From an uncultured Mucilaginibacter sp. (lineage in GTDB: Bacteria; Bacteroidota; Bacteroidia; Sphingobacteriales; Sphingobacteriaceae), in contig NZ_CAJYGQ010000008.1 of NCBI RefSeq assembly GCF_913773635.1, positions 279,086 through 343,085 on the forward strand: a stretch of 64,000 bases of DNA, given 5' to 3'. Both the position numbers and the translations under genes were made by a program. The notes below the pieces were generated by a model. That model saw nothing but the letters and a program-made list of their open reading frames with translations, was not told where the DNA came from and did no database searches. Below, in pieces: positions 30,255-38,660 of this stretch. The stretch's first letter is position 1. Every line of letters starts with the position of its first letter.

Positions 30255-30326
30255 AATGAGTACCAGTACAAGCGTTATTTTGAGTATTTTTTTGATAATT
30301 TTGCAGCTTTAAACCCCTGTAACCAA

Positions 30327-31328
30327 ATGCCCGTTATATTAGCAATAGAATCATCATGTGATGAAACCTCTGCAGCGGTATATGCCGATGGCAAGATGCT
30401 TAGCAACATCATAGCCAACCAAACTATACACGAGGCCTACGGGGGTGTTGTTCCCGAGCTGGCTTCCAGGGTTCATCAGCAAAACATAATTCCTGCTGTA
30501 CAACAAGCAATATCTAACGCAAAAGTAAGCAAAAATGATATTGATGCGGTAGCATTTACACGTGGTCCGGGCCTGTTGGGCTCACTATTGGTAGGCGTAT
30601 CATTTGCGAAGGCATTTGCGCTGGCCCAAAACCTGCCTCTCATTGAGGTTAACCACATGCAAGCCCACATTTTGGCTCACTTTATTGATGAACCTAAACC
30701 AACATTCCCCTTTTTATGTTTGACCGTTTCGGGCGGGCATACACAAATAGTTTTGGTGAAGGATTATTTTGACATGGAAGTAATAGGCCACACACAGGAT
30801 GATGCTGCAGGCGAGGCCATGGATAAAACCAGCAAGATACTTGGCCTGCCCTACCCCGGCGGACCGCTTATTGATAAATATGCAAGACAGGGCAACCCCA
30901 ATGCCTACCAATTTCCCGAACCTCAAATTCCGGGATACAACTTTAGCTTTAGCGGACTAAAAACTGCCATACTATACTTTATACAAAAAAACGAAGCTGC
31001 AGCACCTGGCTTTGTTCAAAACAATATGGCTGATATATGTGCTTCGGTTGAAAAGCGCATTGTTACCATTTTGCTTAATAAACTTACTAAAGCTGCGTTA
31101 GATTACGGTATAAAAGATGTAGCGCTTGCCGGCGGCGTGTCGGCCAATACAGGTTTAAGGCAAGGCTTACATGAATTAGGCAACAAATACAACTGGAATA
31201 CTTTTGTACCTAAAATGGAGTATTGCACTGATAATGCCGCAATGATTGCCATAGCAGGCTACTATAAATTTTTACAAAAAGATTTTACCGATCAGCATGT
31301 GGCGCCACTGGCCCGTATGCCTTTTTAA
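30327..31328 (+). CDS. tsaD: tRNA t6A37 threonylcarbamoyltransferase TsaD
   Basis: TsaD transfers the threonylcarbamoyl group to A37 of ANN-reading tRNAs, with TsaB, TsaE and TsaC. The 333-residue protein has the ASKHA fold: ILAIESSCDETSAAV at the N-terminus, the metal-binding HMQAHILAHF (about 111-120), TVSGGHTQIV, GEAMDKTSKILGLPYPGGP and ALAGGVSANTGLR. The length is typical. A TAATTTTG -7-like element (30296-30303) overlaps the 5' end of divergent tamB. A small membrane protein gene follows 11 bp downstream, so the transcript likely continues. Confidence 0.97.
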   Translation: MPVILAIESSCDETSAAVYADGKMLSNIIANQTIHEAYGGVVPELASRVHQQNIIPAVQQAISNAKVSKNDIDAVAFTRGPGLLGSLLVGVSFAKAFALAQNLPLIEVNHMQAHILAHFIDEPKPTFPFLCLTVSGGHTQIVLVKDYFDMEVIGHTQDDAAGEAMDKTSKILGLPYPGGPLIDKYARQGNPNAYQFPEPQIPGYNFSFSGLKTAILYFIQKNEAAAPGFVQNNMADICASVEKRIVTILLNKLTKAALDYGIKDVALAGGVSANTGLRQGLHELGNKYNWNTFVPKMEYCTDNAAMIAIAGYYKFLQKDFTDQHVAPLARMPF

Positions 31329-31338
31329 TATAAACACC

Positions 31339-31509
31339 ATGAGTGCACCTTCGCTTATTTTTTGGCTGATATTTGTTTTACCGCTGGTAGGATTACTGTT
31401 TTGGGTAATGAAACAAGATAAACGGAAAGGCATTACCGGACTGATAGTTTTGGCCTTAACCGTAATTATTGCCATTGTTTACATGTATGTACGTACAGGC
31501 GGAAAGTAA
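31339..31509 (+). CDS. Small two-helix membrane protein
   Basis: The 56-residue protein starts with ATG at 31339, 11 bp after tsaD. It has two hydrophobic helices (about 6-22 and 32-50) joined by a basic KQDKRKG loop, giving a hairpin topology. A longer frame into the end of tsaD exists but lacks this composition. The function is unknown. It ends 3 bp before the esterase-like gene. Confidence 0.65.
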   Translation: MSAPSLIFWLIFVLPLVGLLFWVMKQDKRKGITGLIVLALTVIIAIVYMYVRTGGK

Positions 31510-31512
31510 CTA

Positions 31513-32403
31513 ATGAACCGGCTCGTAGTAACCGTTTGCTTCCTTTTAATAGCTAAAGCTGGCTTTGCCCAGTTTACGGACGGACTTACACATATGCCCG
31601 ATACTTCTTTTTCAAACACCAGTGCATACCGCAATGCCATTAAAAAGTATCCTGCCATAAAACTGGTGCCCGATAGTTTGCCTGAAGATGTAAAGGCTAT
31701 CAAAAATATCAGCTACTCTAATGCAAACAAACAATCACTTTTGCTTGATGTATTTGCGCCCAAGAGGCAGCAAAAGCGCTTACCTGCAATTATAATTATA
31801 CATGGCGGTGGTTGGCGTTCGGGCAACCGTATACAGCATTATGCATTGGCCCAGCAGTTGGCAAGGCAAGGTTTTGTTTGTTTTACACCGGCGTACCGTT
31901 TATCTACCGATGCACTTTACCCTGCTGCTGTTAACGATTTAAAAGCAGCAATTGCCTGGGTTAAATCTCATGCTAAAAAGTACAATGTTGATACTAAGAA
32001 ACTAAGTGTGCTGGGCTTTTCGGCGGGCGGGCAACTGGCTACCTTATTAGGAACAACTGAAAAAAACCTTATGGCCATTGTAGATATTGACGGAACGTTG
32101 GCCTTTATACACCCCGAATCGGGCGAGGGCGATGACAGCAAATCAATATCGGCAGCAACCTACTGGTTTGGCTATAACAAAACTGAAAGGCCCGACTTAT
32201 GGAGGGAAGCCGCAGCGTTAACACATGTTGGCCCTCAAACACCACCTACGCTCTTTATCAACAGCTCGGTTGACCGTATGCACGCCGGCCGTACAGATTA
32301 TATTGATACGCTGAACAAATACAAAATCTACAGCGAGGTACATACTTCCCAAATTCGCCGCATACATTTTGCTTGTTTGAGCCGTGGTTTACACCAACAG
32401 TAA
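31513..32403 (+). CDS. Secreted alpha/beta-hydrolase (BD-FAE-like esterase) with a 3' frameshift
   Basis: The 296-residue reading frame has a signal peptide (ending KAGFAQ), the oxyanion motif HGGG (97-100), the nucleophile Ser170 in GFSAGG and the acid Asp254 in SSVDRMH. After Thr278 the frame turns into unrelated sequence (SQIRRIHF...). In the +1-compensated frame from about 32349 the sequence continues as PNSPHTFCLFEPWF and runs to a stop at 32451-32453, 1 bp before the convergent GH43 stop. This supplies the missing catalytic His (SPHTF). A single base therefore appears lost near 32347, either in the genome or as a sequencing error. The neighbours are GH43 and GH10, so an acetyl- or feruloyl-xylan role is likely. 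Confidence 0.85.
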   Translation: MNRLVVTVCFLLIAKAGFAQFTDGLTHMPDTSFSNTSAYRNAIKKYPAIKLVPDSLPEDVKAIKNISYSNANKQSLLLDVFAPKRQQKRLPAIIIIHGGGWRSGNRIQHYALAQQLARQGFVCFTPAYRLSTDALYPAAVNDLKAAIAWVKSHAKKYNVDTKKLSVLGFSAGGQLATLLGTTEKNLMAIVDIDGTLAFIHPESGEGDDSKSISAATYWFGYNKTERPDLWREAAALTHVGPQTPPTLFINSSVDRMHAGRTDYIDTLNKYKIYSEVHTSQIRRIHFACLSRGLHQQ

Positions 32404-32453
32404 AGTACATTACCAGCTTTTTAAACAAGATTGCATCTGAAAAAGCTAACTGA

Positions 32454-33569
32454 TTATTTTTTGTTAGGATCTATCATTGCAATGCGTCCATCGGGCTCGT
32501 GTTTCAGTTGGGCTACCTTCACGTTACGCAAGTGTGTTTTTCCAGAAAGCTGCGTATCATGATAAAAAATATACCACTTGCCTTTAAACTCAACAATGGA
32601 ATGATGAGTTGTCCACCCTTCAACAGGCTGCATAAAAGTACCTGCATAAACAAACGGACCGGTAGGTTTGCTGCCAAGTGCGTAAGCTAAAAGGTGTGTA
32701 TCGCCGGTTGAATAGCTGAGGTAGTACTTGCCATTATATTTATGCATCCACGAACCTTCAAAAAAACGACGGTTATGGTCTTTACCTAACAACGGTTTGC
32801 CTCCGCTATCAATAATAACTGCATCTTTTACTTCACCGTCAAACTCTTTCATATTCGTTTTAAGCTTAGCTACCTTACAGTTTATTGCCGGTGAATCATC
32901 CTGCTGCAAATCGGTTTTCGACCCATTGGCATCATACTTCCCATTTTTCCAGCGTTGCAACTGGCCGCCCCAAATACCGCCAAAATACATGTAAGTACTG
33001 CCATCATCATCAGTAAATACAGCCGGATCTATACTAAAACTTCCTGCAATAGGTTTTGGCTCAGCTTTGAACGGACCGGCAGGCGATTTGGATGTAGCCA
33101 CGCCTATAGCAAACACATCATTTTTATCTTTTAAAGGAAAATATAAATAGTAAGTTCCGTTTTTAAATGCAGCATCAGGTGCCCATAGTTGCCGCCCGGC
33201 CCATGGTATTTCTTTTAAACTAAGCGCCACCCCATGGTCGGTAACTTTGCCACCAGCACTATCCATTGATAAGATGTGATAATCGCGCATGTCGAAATGG
33301 TCGCCATTATCATTTTCGGCTACGCCGGCTTCTACATCATGAGACGGATAAACGTATATTTTCCCTTCAAAAACGTGAGCTGACGGATCGGCAGTGTATA
33401 TATTACTGATTATTGGTTGCGAAAGGTATTGCTTTGCGTCCGCTGTATCAGCATTTGCAGCTACCTTTTTATCATCACTTTTTGCCTGTTGCTGGCATGA
33501 TGTGAGCCCCGCAACAATAACGGTTGCCGAAAGCCAGACCATTTTGGGGTAGTGTTTACTTTTGAGCAT
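32454..33569 (-). CDS. Glycoside hydrolase family 43 lipoprotein (xylosidase/arabinofuranosidase-like)
   Basis: The 371-residue protein has a lipobox Cys25 (AGLTSC) and an acidic tether, so it is likely anchored in the envelope. The five-bladed propeller of GH43 carries the expected catalytic acids: general base Asp61 in YTADPSAHVF, pKa modulator Asp181 in SIDPAVF and general acid Glu271 in FFEGSWMHKYNG. WAPDAAFKNGTYYLYFP is also typical. The family removes xylose or arabinose from xylan side chains or ends. It is divergent from the GH10 gene and convergent, without a gap, with the frameshifted esterase. Confidence 0.93.
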   Translation of the reverse strand: MLKSKHYPKMVWLSATVIVAGLTSCQQQAKSDDKKVAANADTADAKQYLSQPIISNIYTADPSAHVFEGKIYVYPSHDVEAGVAENDNGDHFDMRDYHILSMDSAGGKVTDHGVALSLKEIPWAGRQLWAPDAAFKNGTYYLYFPLKDKNDVFAIGVATSKSPAGPFKAEPKPIAGSFSIDPAVFTDDDGSTYMYFGGIWGGQLQRWKNGKYDANGSKTDLQQDDSPAINCKVAKLKTNMKEFDGEVKDAVIIDSGGKPLLGKDHNRRFFEGSWMHKYNGKYYLSYSTGDTHLLAYALGSKPTGPFVYAGTFMQPVEGWTTHHSIVEFKGKWYIFYHDTQLSGKTHLRNVKVAQLKHEPDGRIAMIDPNKK

Positions 33570-33640
33570 ATATTGGTTATGTATGGTTGTTAAATTAATT
33601 GTGTTTTATGATCGGGTTATGTAATGAAAATCAGCTCAAC

Positions 33641-33654
33641 ATAAGTTAACTTAT
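33641..33654. promoter_or_regulatory. 14-bp palindrome between GH43 and GH10 (possible operator)
   Basis: ATAAGTTAACTTAT is a perfect palindrome in the region between the two divergent glycoside hydrolase genes, where a common regulator would bind. No regulator gene is adjacent. It could be chance in AT-rich DNA. Confidence 0.35.
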
Positions 33655-33804
33655 CAAAATATCGGCATCATGCAATCGATTGTAATTATAAATAACTTTA
33701 TATACATTTACAACATCAACCGATTTAAACTTAGGCTAGGGATGCCTGGGGCCATACAATCAATTCAACTATCAATCACACCTAGCAACCAAAAACACAA
33801 TTTT

Positions 33805-34899
33805 ATGAAGATGAAAATTTCATACATATGCTTCGTCTGTTTTATGTCTGTCCTGTCAGCATTTGGACAAGTAAGCAACACAATACCTAAGCAAAGCAAA
33901 ACTCTAAAAGAAAGCTACAAAAAATATTTTCCTATAGGCGTTGCAGTAGGTTTAAAAGAGATTAATGGTGAACAAGCCGATTTAATACGCAGGCAATTCA
34001 GCAGTATAACCGCTGAGAATGCCATGAAAATGGGCCCTATACATCCAAAGGAGAATACTTACTACTGGAGAGATGCTGACTCCATTGTGAACTTTGCTCA
34101 AAAGAATAATTTGCTAGTAAGAGGACATAATCTTTGCTGGCATGAACAAGTGCCCTACTGGCTATTTAAAGATAGCAGCGGCAATAAGGTAAGTAAGCAG
34201 GTGTTATTAAAACGCCTGCACGATCATATTTTTGAGGTAGTAAAACGCTACAAAGGGAAAATTTATGCGTGGGATGTTGTGAATGAAGCTATTGATGATA
34301 ATCGAGAAAACTTTTTGCGCAACTCTTTATGGTATCAAATATGTGGAGAAGACTTCATCGCAAAAGCTTTTGAGTACGCTCACGAGGCAGACCCTAAAGC
34401 AATTTTGTTTTATAATGATTATAACACCGAGCGGCCCGAAAAAGCGGAGCGTGTATATAAGCTGTTAAAAAAACTGATTGAAGCAAAGGTTCCGGTGCAT
34501 GCAGTTGGATTGCAAGGGCATTGGTCGCTTAATGAACCATCCTCTGCAGAGCTTGATCAAGCCATTAAAAAATTTGCCTCGCTAGGTTTAAAAGTTCAGG
34601 TTACTGAACTTGATGTTTCAATATATCCGTGGGAAAAAGAACACCGAAATTTGCGACCCGGCGAAAAAGGTGAATACCCTCCAATAGTTGAACAAAAGCA
34701 CATAGCCAAGTACAAGGAAATATACGAAGTACTGCGGGCCAATAAAAAGTATATTACCGGCGTAACCTTCTGGAACCTGTCTGACCGTTATACATGGCTG
34801 GACGAGTACCCCGTTAGGGGCCGTAAAAACTTTCCGCTGCTTTTTGATGCTAACCTGCAACCCAAAAAAGCGTTCTATGAAGTGGTTAACTTTAAATAA
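33805..34899 (+). CDS. Endo-1,4-beta-xylanase, GH10
   Basis: GH10 enzymes cut the xylan backbone with retention. Start at 33805 (MKMKISYICF) gives a 364-residue protein with a signal peptide ending near AFGQ. An upstream in-frame ATG at 33670 would add 45 residues that are not signal-like. The TIM barrel shows ITAENAMKMGP, RGHNLCWHEQVP, the acid/base Glu161 in WDVVNEAID and the nucleophile Glu269 in VTELDVSIYP, then VTFWNLSDRYTWL. No carbohydrate-binding module is present. It is divergent from GH43 and likely to work with it and the esterase on acetylated xylan. Confidence 0.95.
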   Translation: MKMKISYICFVCFMSVLSAFGQVSNTIPKQSKTLKESYKKYFPIGVAVGLKEINGEQADLIRRQFSSITAENAMKMGPIHPKENTYYWRDADSIVNFAQKNNLLVRGHNLCWHEQVPYWLFKDSSGNKVSKQVLLKRLHDHIFEVVKRYKGKIYAWDVVNEAIDDNRENFLRNSLWYQICGEDFIAKAFEYAHEADPKAILFYNDYNTERPEKAERVYKLLKKLIEAKVPVHAVGLQGHWSLNEPSSAELDQAIKKFASLGLKVQVTELDVSIYPWEKEHRNLRPGEKGEYPPIVEQKHIAKYKEIYEVLRANKKYITGVTFWNLSDRYTWLDEYPVRGRKNFPLLFDANLQPKKAFYEVVNFK

Positions 34900-35045
34900 T
34901 TAACTTGTAAATACTTTGTCAATTCACTGGTATTGCAAGTTTATCAAAGCAATTTAATCATTGGCCGCTTAAAAGCCATAGCCGAATTGGAACCTGATTT
35001 GAAGAAAAACTTGTATATCGGTTGATGCCGTTAGAGCAGAGTAGG

Positions 35046-35084
35046 AAATATAACGCCCGGCTTTATGGCCGGGCGTTATATTTT
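35046..35084. terminator. Terminator between GH10 and the dienelactone hydrolase
   Basis: A 14-bp stem (ATATAACGCCCGGC and its complement) with a 6-base loop is followed by TTTT, between converging genes. The stem core recurs at 46.93 kb. The upstream part, 34900-35040, has no gene I can support, only an open frame of about 40 codons after the GH10 stop. Confidence 0.88.
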
Positions 35085-35122
35085 ACATCATCATTTGATC
35101 AACTTAAAATTGCTTAAGCTGG

Positions 35123-36010
35123 TTATTTTAAACTCTCGCCAAAGAAATCAATAGTACGTTTCCAGGCAAGCTCGGCAGCTGTTTTATCATAGCGCGGTGT
35201 TGTATCATTATGAAAACCGTGGTTAGCGCCTTCGTAAATAAAACCCTGGTATTTTTTGTTATTCTCTTTCAAGGCAGCTTCGTATGCCGGCCAGCCAGCG
35301 GTAATACGGGTATCTAATGATGCATAGTGCAGCATAAGCGGTGCCTTTATCTTAGGCACATCGGCAAGTGCGGGCTGTGCACCGTAAAACGGGACTGCAG
35401 CAGCCAGATCAGGTACACGTACGGCCATCATGTTGGCAATACCTCCTCCATAACAAAAACCTACTACACCTACTTTGCCGTTACAATCTTTGTGGTTTTT
35501 CAGGTACTCGTACGCAGCGATAAAATCTTCTTCCATCTGGCCCTTATCGCGCTTGGCTTGCATGGCACGGCCTTCGTCATCATTACCCGGGTAGCCGCCC
35601 AGTGGGGTAAGCGCATCGGGCGCAAGCGATATAAATCCAGCCACGGCCGCACGCCTGCCAACATCTTCAATGTAAGGATTCAACCCGCGATTTTCATGTA
35701 CTACAATAATGCCTCCCAATTTCTTTTTAGCATTGGCCGGTTTTGATAACAGCCCTTTGATAGTACCGCCACCCTTGGGTGATGAATAATTAACGTATTC
35801 TGATTTTAAACGCGGGTCATCGGCCTTTACTTGTATGTTGTTCTGGTAATCAGGCATCAGGAAACTCATTAACGAAGGCACGGTTAAACCGCCAACGGCA
35901 TATAACGACAGCTTTTGCATAAAGCCGCGCCTGTCTAAACGGTTGTGTGCATAATCGTCATACAAATCATACACCTCCTGTTTAATGTCTTCTTTCTTTA
36001 TATCGCTCAT
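35123..36010 (-). CDS. Dienelactone hydrolase family protein, Tat-type signal
   Basis: The 295-residue alpha/beta-hydrolase has the DLH nucleophile elbow GFCYGGG (Cys nucleophile), the acid Asp in ASLDTRI, the His in GANHGFHN and an early Glu in VHENRGL, as in carboxymethylenebutenolidase relatives. The N-terminus is unusual: about 27 polar residues precede [15 protein letters not shown], a twin-arginine motif with a hydrophobic stretch, suggesting Tat export of a folded enzyme. The substrate is unknown. Its promoter boxes lie just upstream. It is monocistronic. Confidence 0.9.
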   Translation of the reverse strand: MSDIKKEDIKQEVYDLYDDYAHNRLDRRGFMQKLSLYAVGGLTVPSLMSFLMPDYQNNIQVKADDPRLKSEYVNYSSPKGGGTIKGLLSKPANAKKKLGGIIVVHENRGLNPYIEDVGRRAAVAGFISLAPDALTPLGGYPGNDDEGRAMQAKRDKGQMEEDFIAAYEYLKNHKDCNGKVGVVGFCYGGGIANMMAVRVPDLAAAVPFYGAQPALADVPKIKAPLMLHYASLDTRITAGWPAYEAALKENNKKYQGFIYEGANHGFHNDTTPRYDKTAAELAWKRTIDFFGESLK

Positions 36011-36025
36011 AGTTTAGTGTTTTAT

Positions 36026-36055
36026 CAAATGTAACAAATTGACTTATAACACAAA
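36026..36055 (-). promoter_or_regulatory. Promoter of the dienelactone hydrolase gene
   Basis: On the reverse strand TTTG (36055-36052), 18 bases, then TACATTTG (36033-36026), 15 bases before ATG. Both boxes fit, with a spacer slightly shorter than usual. Confidence 0.55.
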
Positions 36056-36086
36056 CGCAACAAATAAGCGACAACCCTCAATGCGT

Positions 36087-36650
36087 TTAGCTTTTTTGCT
36101 TACGCAGATACTTAGTAAGTACCACTATCATCTGCCCATCAATTTTTCCTTCAATCTGCTCGGTATTATCGGCCACTAACCGAATATTTTTAACAACAGT
36201 ACCCATTTTGGCGTTAAGCTGGCTGCCTTTTACATCCAACGAACGTGTAAGTACTACAGTGTCTCCGTTTTCAAGCACTGCGCCTAAGCTATCCTTATGC
36301 ACTTCGGCTGGTGCTGCATCCTCAATCACAGCCTGTTTGGCCCACTTCAGCGTGTCATCATCAAGGTAAAGCATATCTAAACTGTCGGCAGCCCAGGTTT
36401 CATTTTTAAGGCGGGAAAGTAAGCGCCATGCTAAAACCTGCACGGCTGGCACTTCGCTCCACATAGCATCAGGCAAAAAGCACCAGTATTGAGGGCTGGT
36501 TGTGCCGCTGCTTAACTGCAATAAGCACGATTCGCATACTACGATTTGGTTGTTAGGATGCTCTGCCGGCGGCACAGTATAAATTGATAAACTGTTTTCT
36601 GCATTGCATAATTCGCAGCGATTGCCGCTTCTGGCCAATAATGATTCCAT
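36087..36650 (-). CDS. PhnA-like zinc-ribbon protein
   Basis: The 187-residue protein has an N-terminal zinc ribbon (CELCNAENSL... VCESCLLQ, two CxxC pairs), a Trp-rich middle (WRLLSRLKNETWAADSLDMLYL) and a C-terminal PhnA/YjdM domain (VLENGDTVVLTRSLDVKGS, MGTVVKNIRLV, IDGQMIVVLTKYLRKQ). Despite the name, YjdM proteins are not proven to act on phosphonates and their function is unclear. A TAGCTTTG -7-like box lies at 36677-36670. It is monocistronic. Confidence 0.87.
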   Translation of the reverse strand: MESLLARSGNRCELCNAENSLSIYTVPPAEHPNNQIVVCESCLLQLSSGTTSPQYWCFLPDAMWSEVPAVQVLAWRLLSRLKNETWAADSLDMLYLDDDTLKWAKQAVIEDAAPAEVHKDSLGAVLENGDTVVLTRSLDVKGSQLNAKMGTVVKNIRLVADNTEQIEGKIDGQMIVVLTKYLRKQKS

Positions 36651-36715
36651 GTTTGGTGTATAAAAGCCGCAAAGCTAAAAGTTTTGGCAGGTATTTACCG
36701 CACAACCCATGGTTT

Positions 36716-38092
36716 TTAAAAAGCTTCATTCAAACCCAAAAAGAATCCCCTTGAGCCATAGCGCCCCCAGGCATAATCTAAACATAAGTTGGTGCGCGTT
36801 GCTTTGTTAAACAGTACACGCAAGCCACCGCCATAGCCCGGCTGCCATTTTTCAAATAGTTTGGTACCGGCGGCATCGTTGGCAGTTTGCAGGTTAAAGA
36901 AAGTTACGCCGCTAATAAATTTATTACGCAAAATTGGAAAGCGATATTCAACTTCTGAATAGTTGTACTGCGTACCCTTGAAATAACCAACGGTATATCC
37001 ACGCGCGCTACGAAAGGCCGGATCTTTACCCGACCCCGGCAATTCAAGGTATGGTAAAGCACCTGTAGCAAGATAGGAGCCCCAGTTCCATAGAGCTACC
37101 ACATGCTCAGGGTTACGTTTAGAAAGGCTGAAATATTTACGCAGGTCGGTGGTAAATACCATGGCATTTTTTGAACTTCCCATCCATGATTGATTCAGGC
37201 GCACGCCGGCATCAACATAAAAGCCCCTGTATGCCCGGTTTAAATTATCGCGCGTGGTGTACTGCACATTAAACAGCAACCCATTGGCCGAGTAGTTACC
37301 GCGGTCAAACCCGTAGCGGTCTGCATAAATGTTATATGGCGTTAAATCGGTGGTTGATATGCGGTCTTCAATGCTCCGTCGTATATCAAAGGATACGCCC
37401 GCACCCACAAACAGGTTTGGCTTAATTTCTTTGTAAACCTTCTCCCTAAAGTTAAAGAAAATGGAATGGAACACATACCCTTTACGTTCGGCATTAGCAA
37501 GCGCCTGGTCTTCGGCACTGCCATTATTAGCTTGGCCAATACCATAGCCAAAATCAGGCGTAACGGTTTTGGCAGCTACCAAACTGCCCTGCAGGTTCCA
37601 GTGGTTGGCGTTGGTAAATACGTTGTGGTTTATGTAAAAGTAAATGATGCCCTTTGTGGTAATTGAGGCCGACGTAGCCGCAACAGACATTAAGGTTTTA
37701 GGATCGGCCCCTAACTTACGACCGGCTACGGCCTTTATACCGATTTGTGAACCTATACTGGGGTTTGATGCCACATTAGGTATAATAGTAATGCCCGATG
37801 GTTTTTTCTTTACAGAATCCTTTCTGCCGTTGGGATGGAATATCAGGTTAAAAAGATCGCCTACGTCAAACTGCCTGGAAAAATCTTCGGCAGGAGGTTT
37901 AACTTGCTGCTGCTTTATGCGCAACGAATCGGCCTTAACTGAGTCAACAGGCACGGTTTGCCCTACAGAAAGGACAGGTATGCATAGCAATGCCAGCATC
38001 AGTAACCTATTAAAATAGCCTTTTATATTGTTGGATAAGAGATGCACTGTATAAGAGATAGATGTAACTGAAAAGACGGCGAAAACCATCAT
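36716..38092 (-). CDS. BamA/Omp85-like outer-membrane beta-barrel (surface antigen)
   Basis: The protein of up to 458 residues ends in a C-terminal barrel with closely spaced aromatic strands and a terminal Phe (GRYGSRGFFLGLNEAF), a BAM recognition signal. A hydrophobic signal segment ends near VLSVGQ, about 45 residues from the first ATG; a shorter N-terminus is possible but no later ATG fits well. The region GVRLNQSWMGSS to RSARGYTVGYFKGTQYNYSEVEYRFPI resembles the Omp85/bacterial surface antigen barrel, including the VRGY-like RGY. No POTRA domains are seen, so it is a barrel-only (patatin-barrel/TamA-like) form. Confidence 0.85.
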   Translation of the reverse strand: MMVFAVFSVTSISYTVHLLSNNIKGYFNRLLMLALLCIPVLSVGQTVPVDSVKADSLRIKQQQVKPPAEDFSRQFDVGDLFNLIFHPNGRKDSVKKKPSGITIIPNVASNPSIGSQIGIKAVAGRKLGADPKTLMSVAATSASITTKGIIYFYINHNVFTNANHWNLQGSLVAAKTVTPDFGYGIGQANNGSAEDQALANAERKGYVFHSIFFNFREKVYKEIKPNLFVGAGVSFDIRRSIEDRISTTDLTPYNIYADRYGFDRGNYSANGLLFNVQYTTRDNLNRAYRGFYVDAGVRLNQSWMGSSKNAMVFTTDLRKYFSLSKRNPEHVVALWNWGSYLATGALPYLELPGSGKDPAFRSARGYTVGYFKGTQYNYSEVEYRFPILRNKFISGVTFFNLQTANDAAGTKLFEKWQPGYGGGLRVLFNKATRTNLCLDYAWGRYGSRGFFLGLNEAF

Positions 38093-38208
38093 TTGTTTTA
38101 ATTAGGGAAGTAGTATTTGAACGCTTGCAAATGCCGTATGTTGTACCAATGCAGGCCATAAACAATAAAATTGTTTACGCGTTTATAATAAATAAAGCCT
38201 TTGGCAGT

Positions 38209-38445
38209 ATGGAGAAAACAGTAATTGACATAAAAGCCGGCAAGCAAATACATCGCTTTGAAATTGCAGAATACCCGCACCACAGCCATGAACGTTGCAA
38301 GATAAATGTATACGAAGAAGGCAAGCTGGTAGCAGGCTTTGAACCATGCAATCATGAATACCTCAGGCTTTGCAGTAACCCTGGCAACATAAGCGAAAAA
38401 GTGCTGCACTTGTTAGCCGACCGTATTGAAGCTTATGGAATTTAG
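38209..38445 (+). CDS. Small uncharacterised cytosolic protein
   Basis: The start MEKTVIDIKAGKQIHRFEI at 38209 gives 78 residues. The upstream frame from 38125 is hydrophobic and unlike the rest, so the internal ATG is preferred. The protein is charged, with several His/Cys (EYPHHSHERCKINVY, EPCNHEYLRLC) that could bind metal, though that is speculation. It is probably a lineage-specific Sphingobacteriaceae family. A 103-residue frame on the other strand here is its shadow. Confidence 0.55.
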   Translation: MEKTVIDIKAGKQIHRFEIAEYPHHSHERCKINVYEEGKLVAGFEPCNHEYLRLCSNPGNISEKVLHLLADRIEAYGI

Positions 38446-38660
38446 CCCATGGTTTATACTCAGCACTAACACTGATTTTAAGTTGATTAAACTGAAACTT
38501 CAGCAAAAGCAACTTAGTACGATTTGATAAAATCATTACGGTTAACTGCATGTGGCGTAGAAACAGGCAAAACGGTACATAAAATTTTGTTTTACAAAAA
38601 CATATTAACCGCTTTGTAAATTATATGGTACAAAAGTATTAACACTAAGTTAACAGGCAC

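Noticed and set aside
33670..33804. Upstream start of the GH10 gene
   Set aside because: The added 45 residues are Asn/Ile-rich and not signal-like. The ATG at 33805 gives a normal signal peptide.
38098..38409. Minus-strand 103-residue ORF
   Set aside because: Shadow of the small plus-strand protein at 38209; aromatic-rich without a family pattern.
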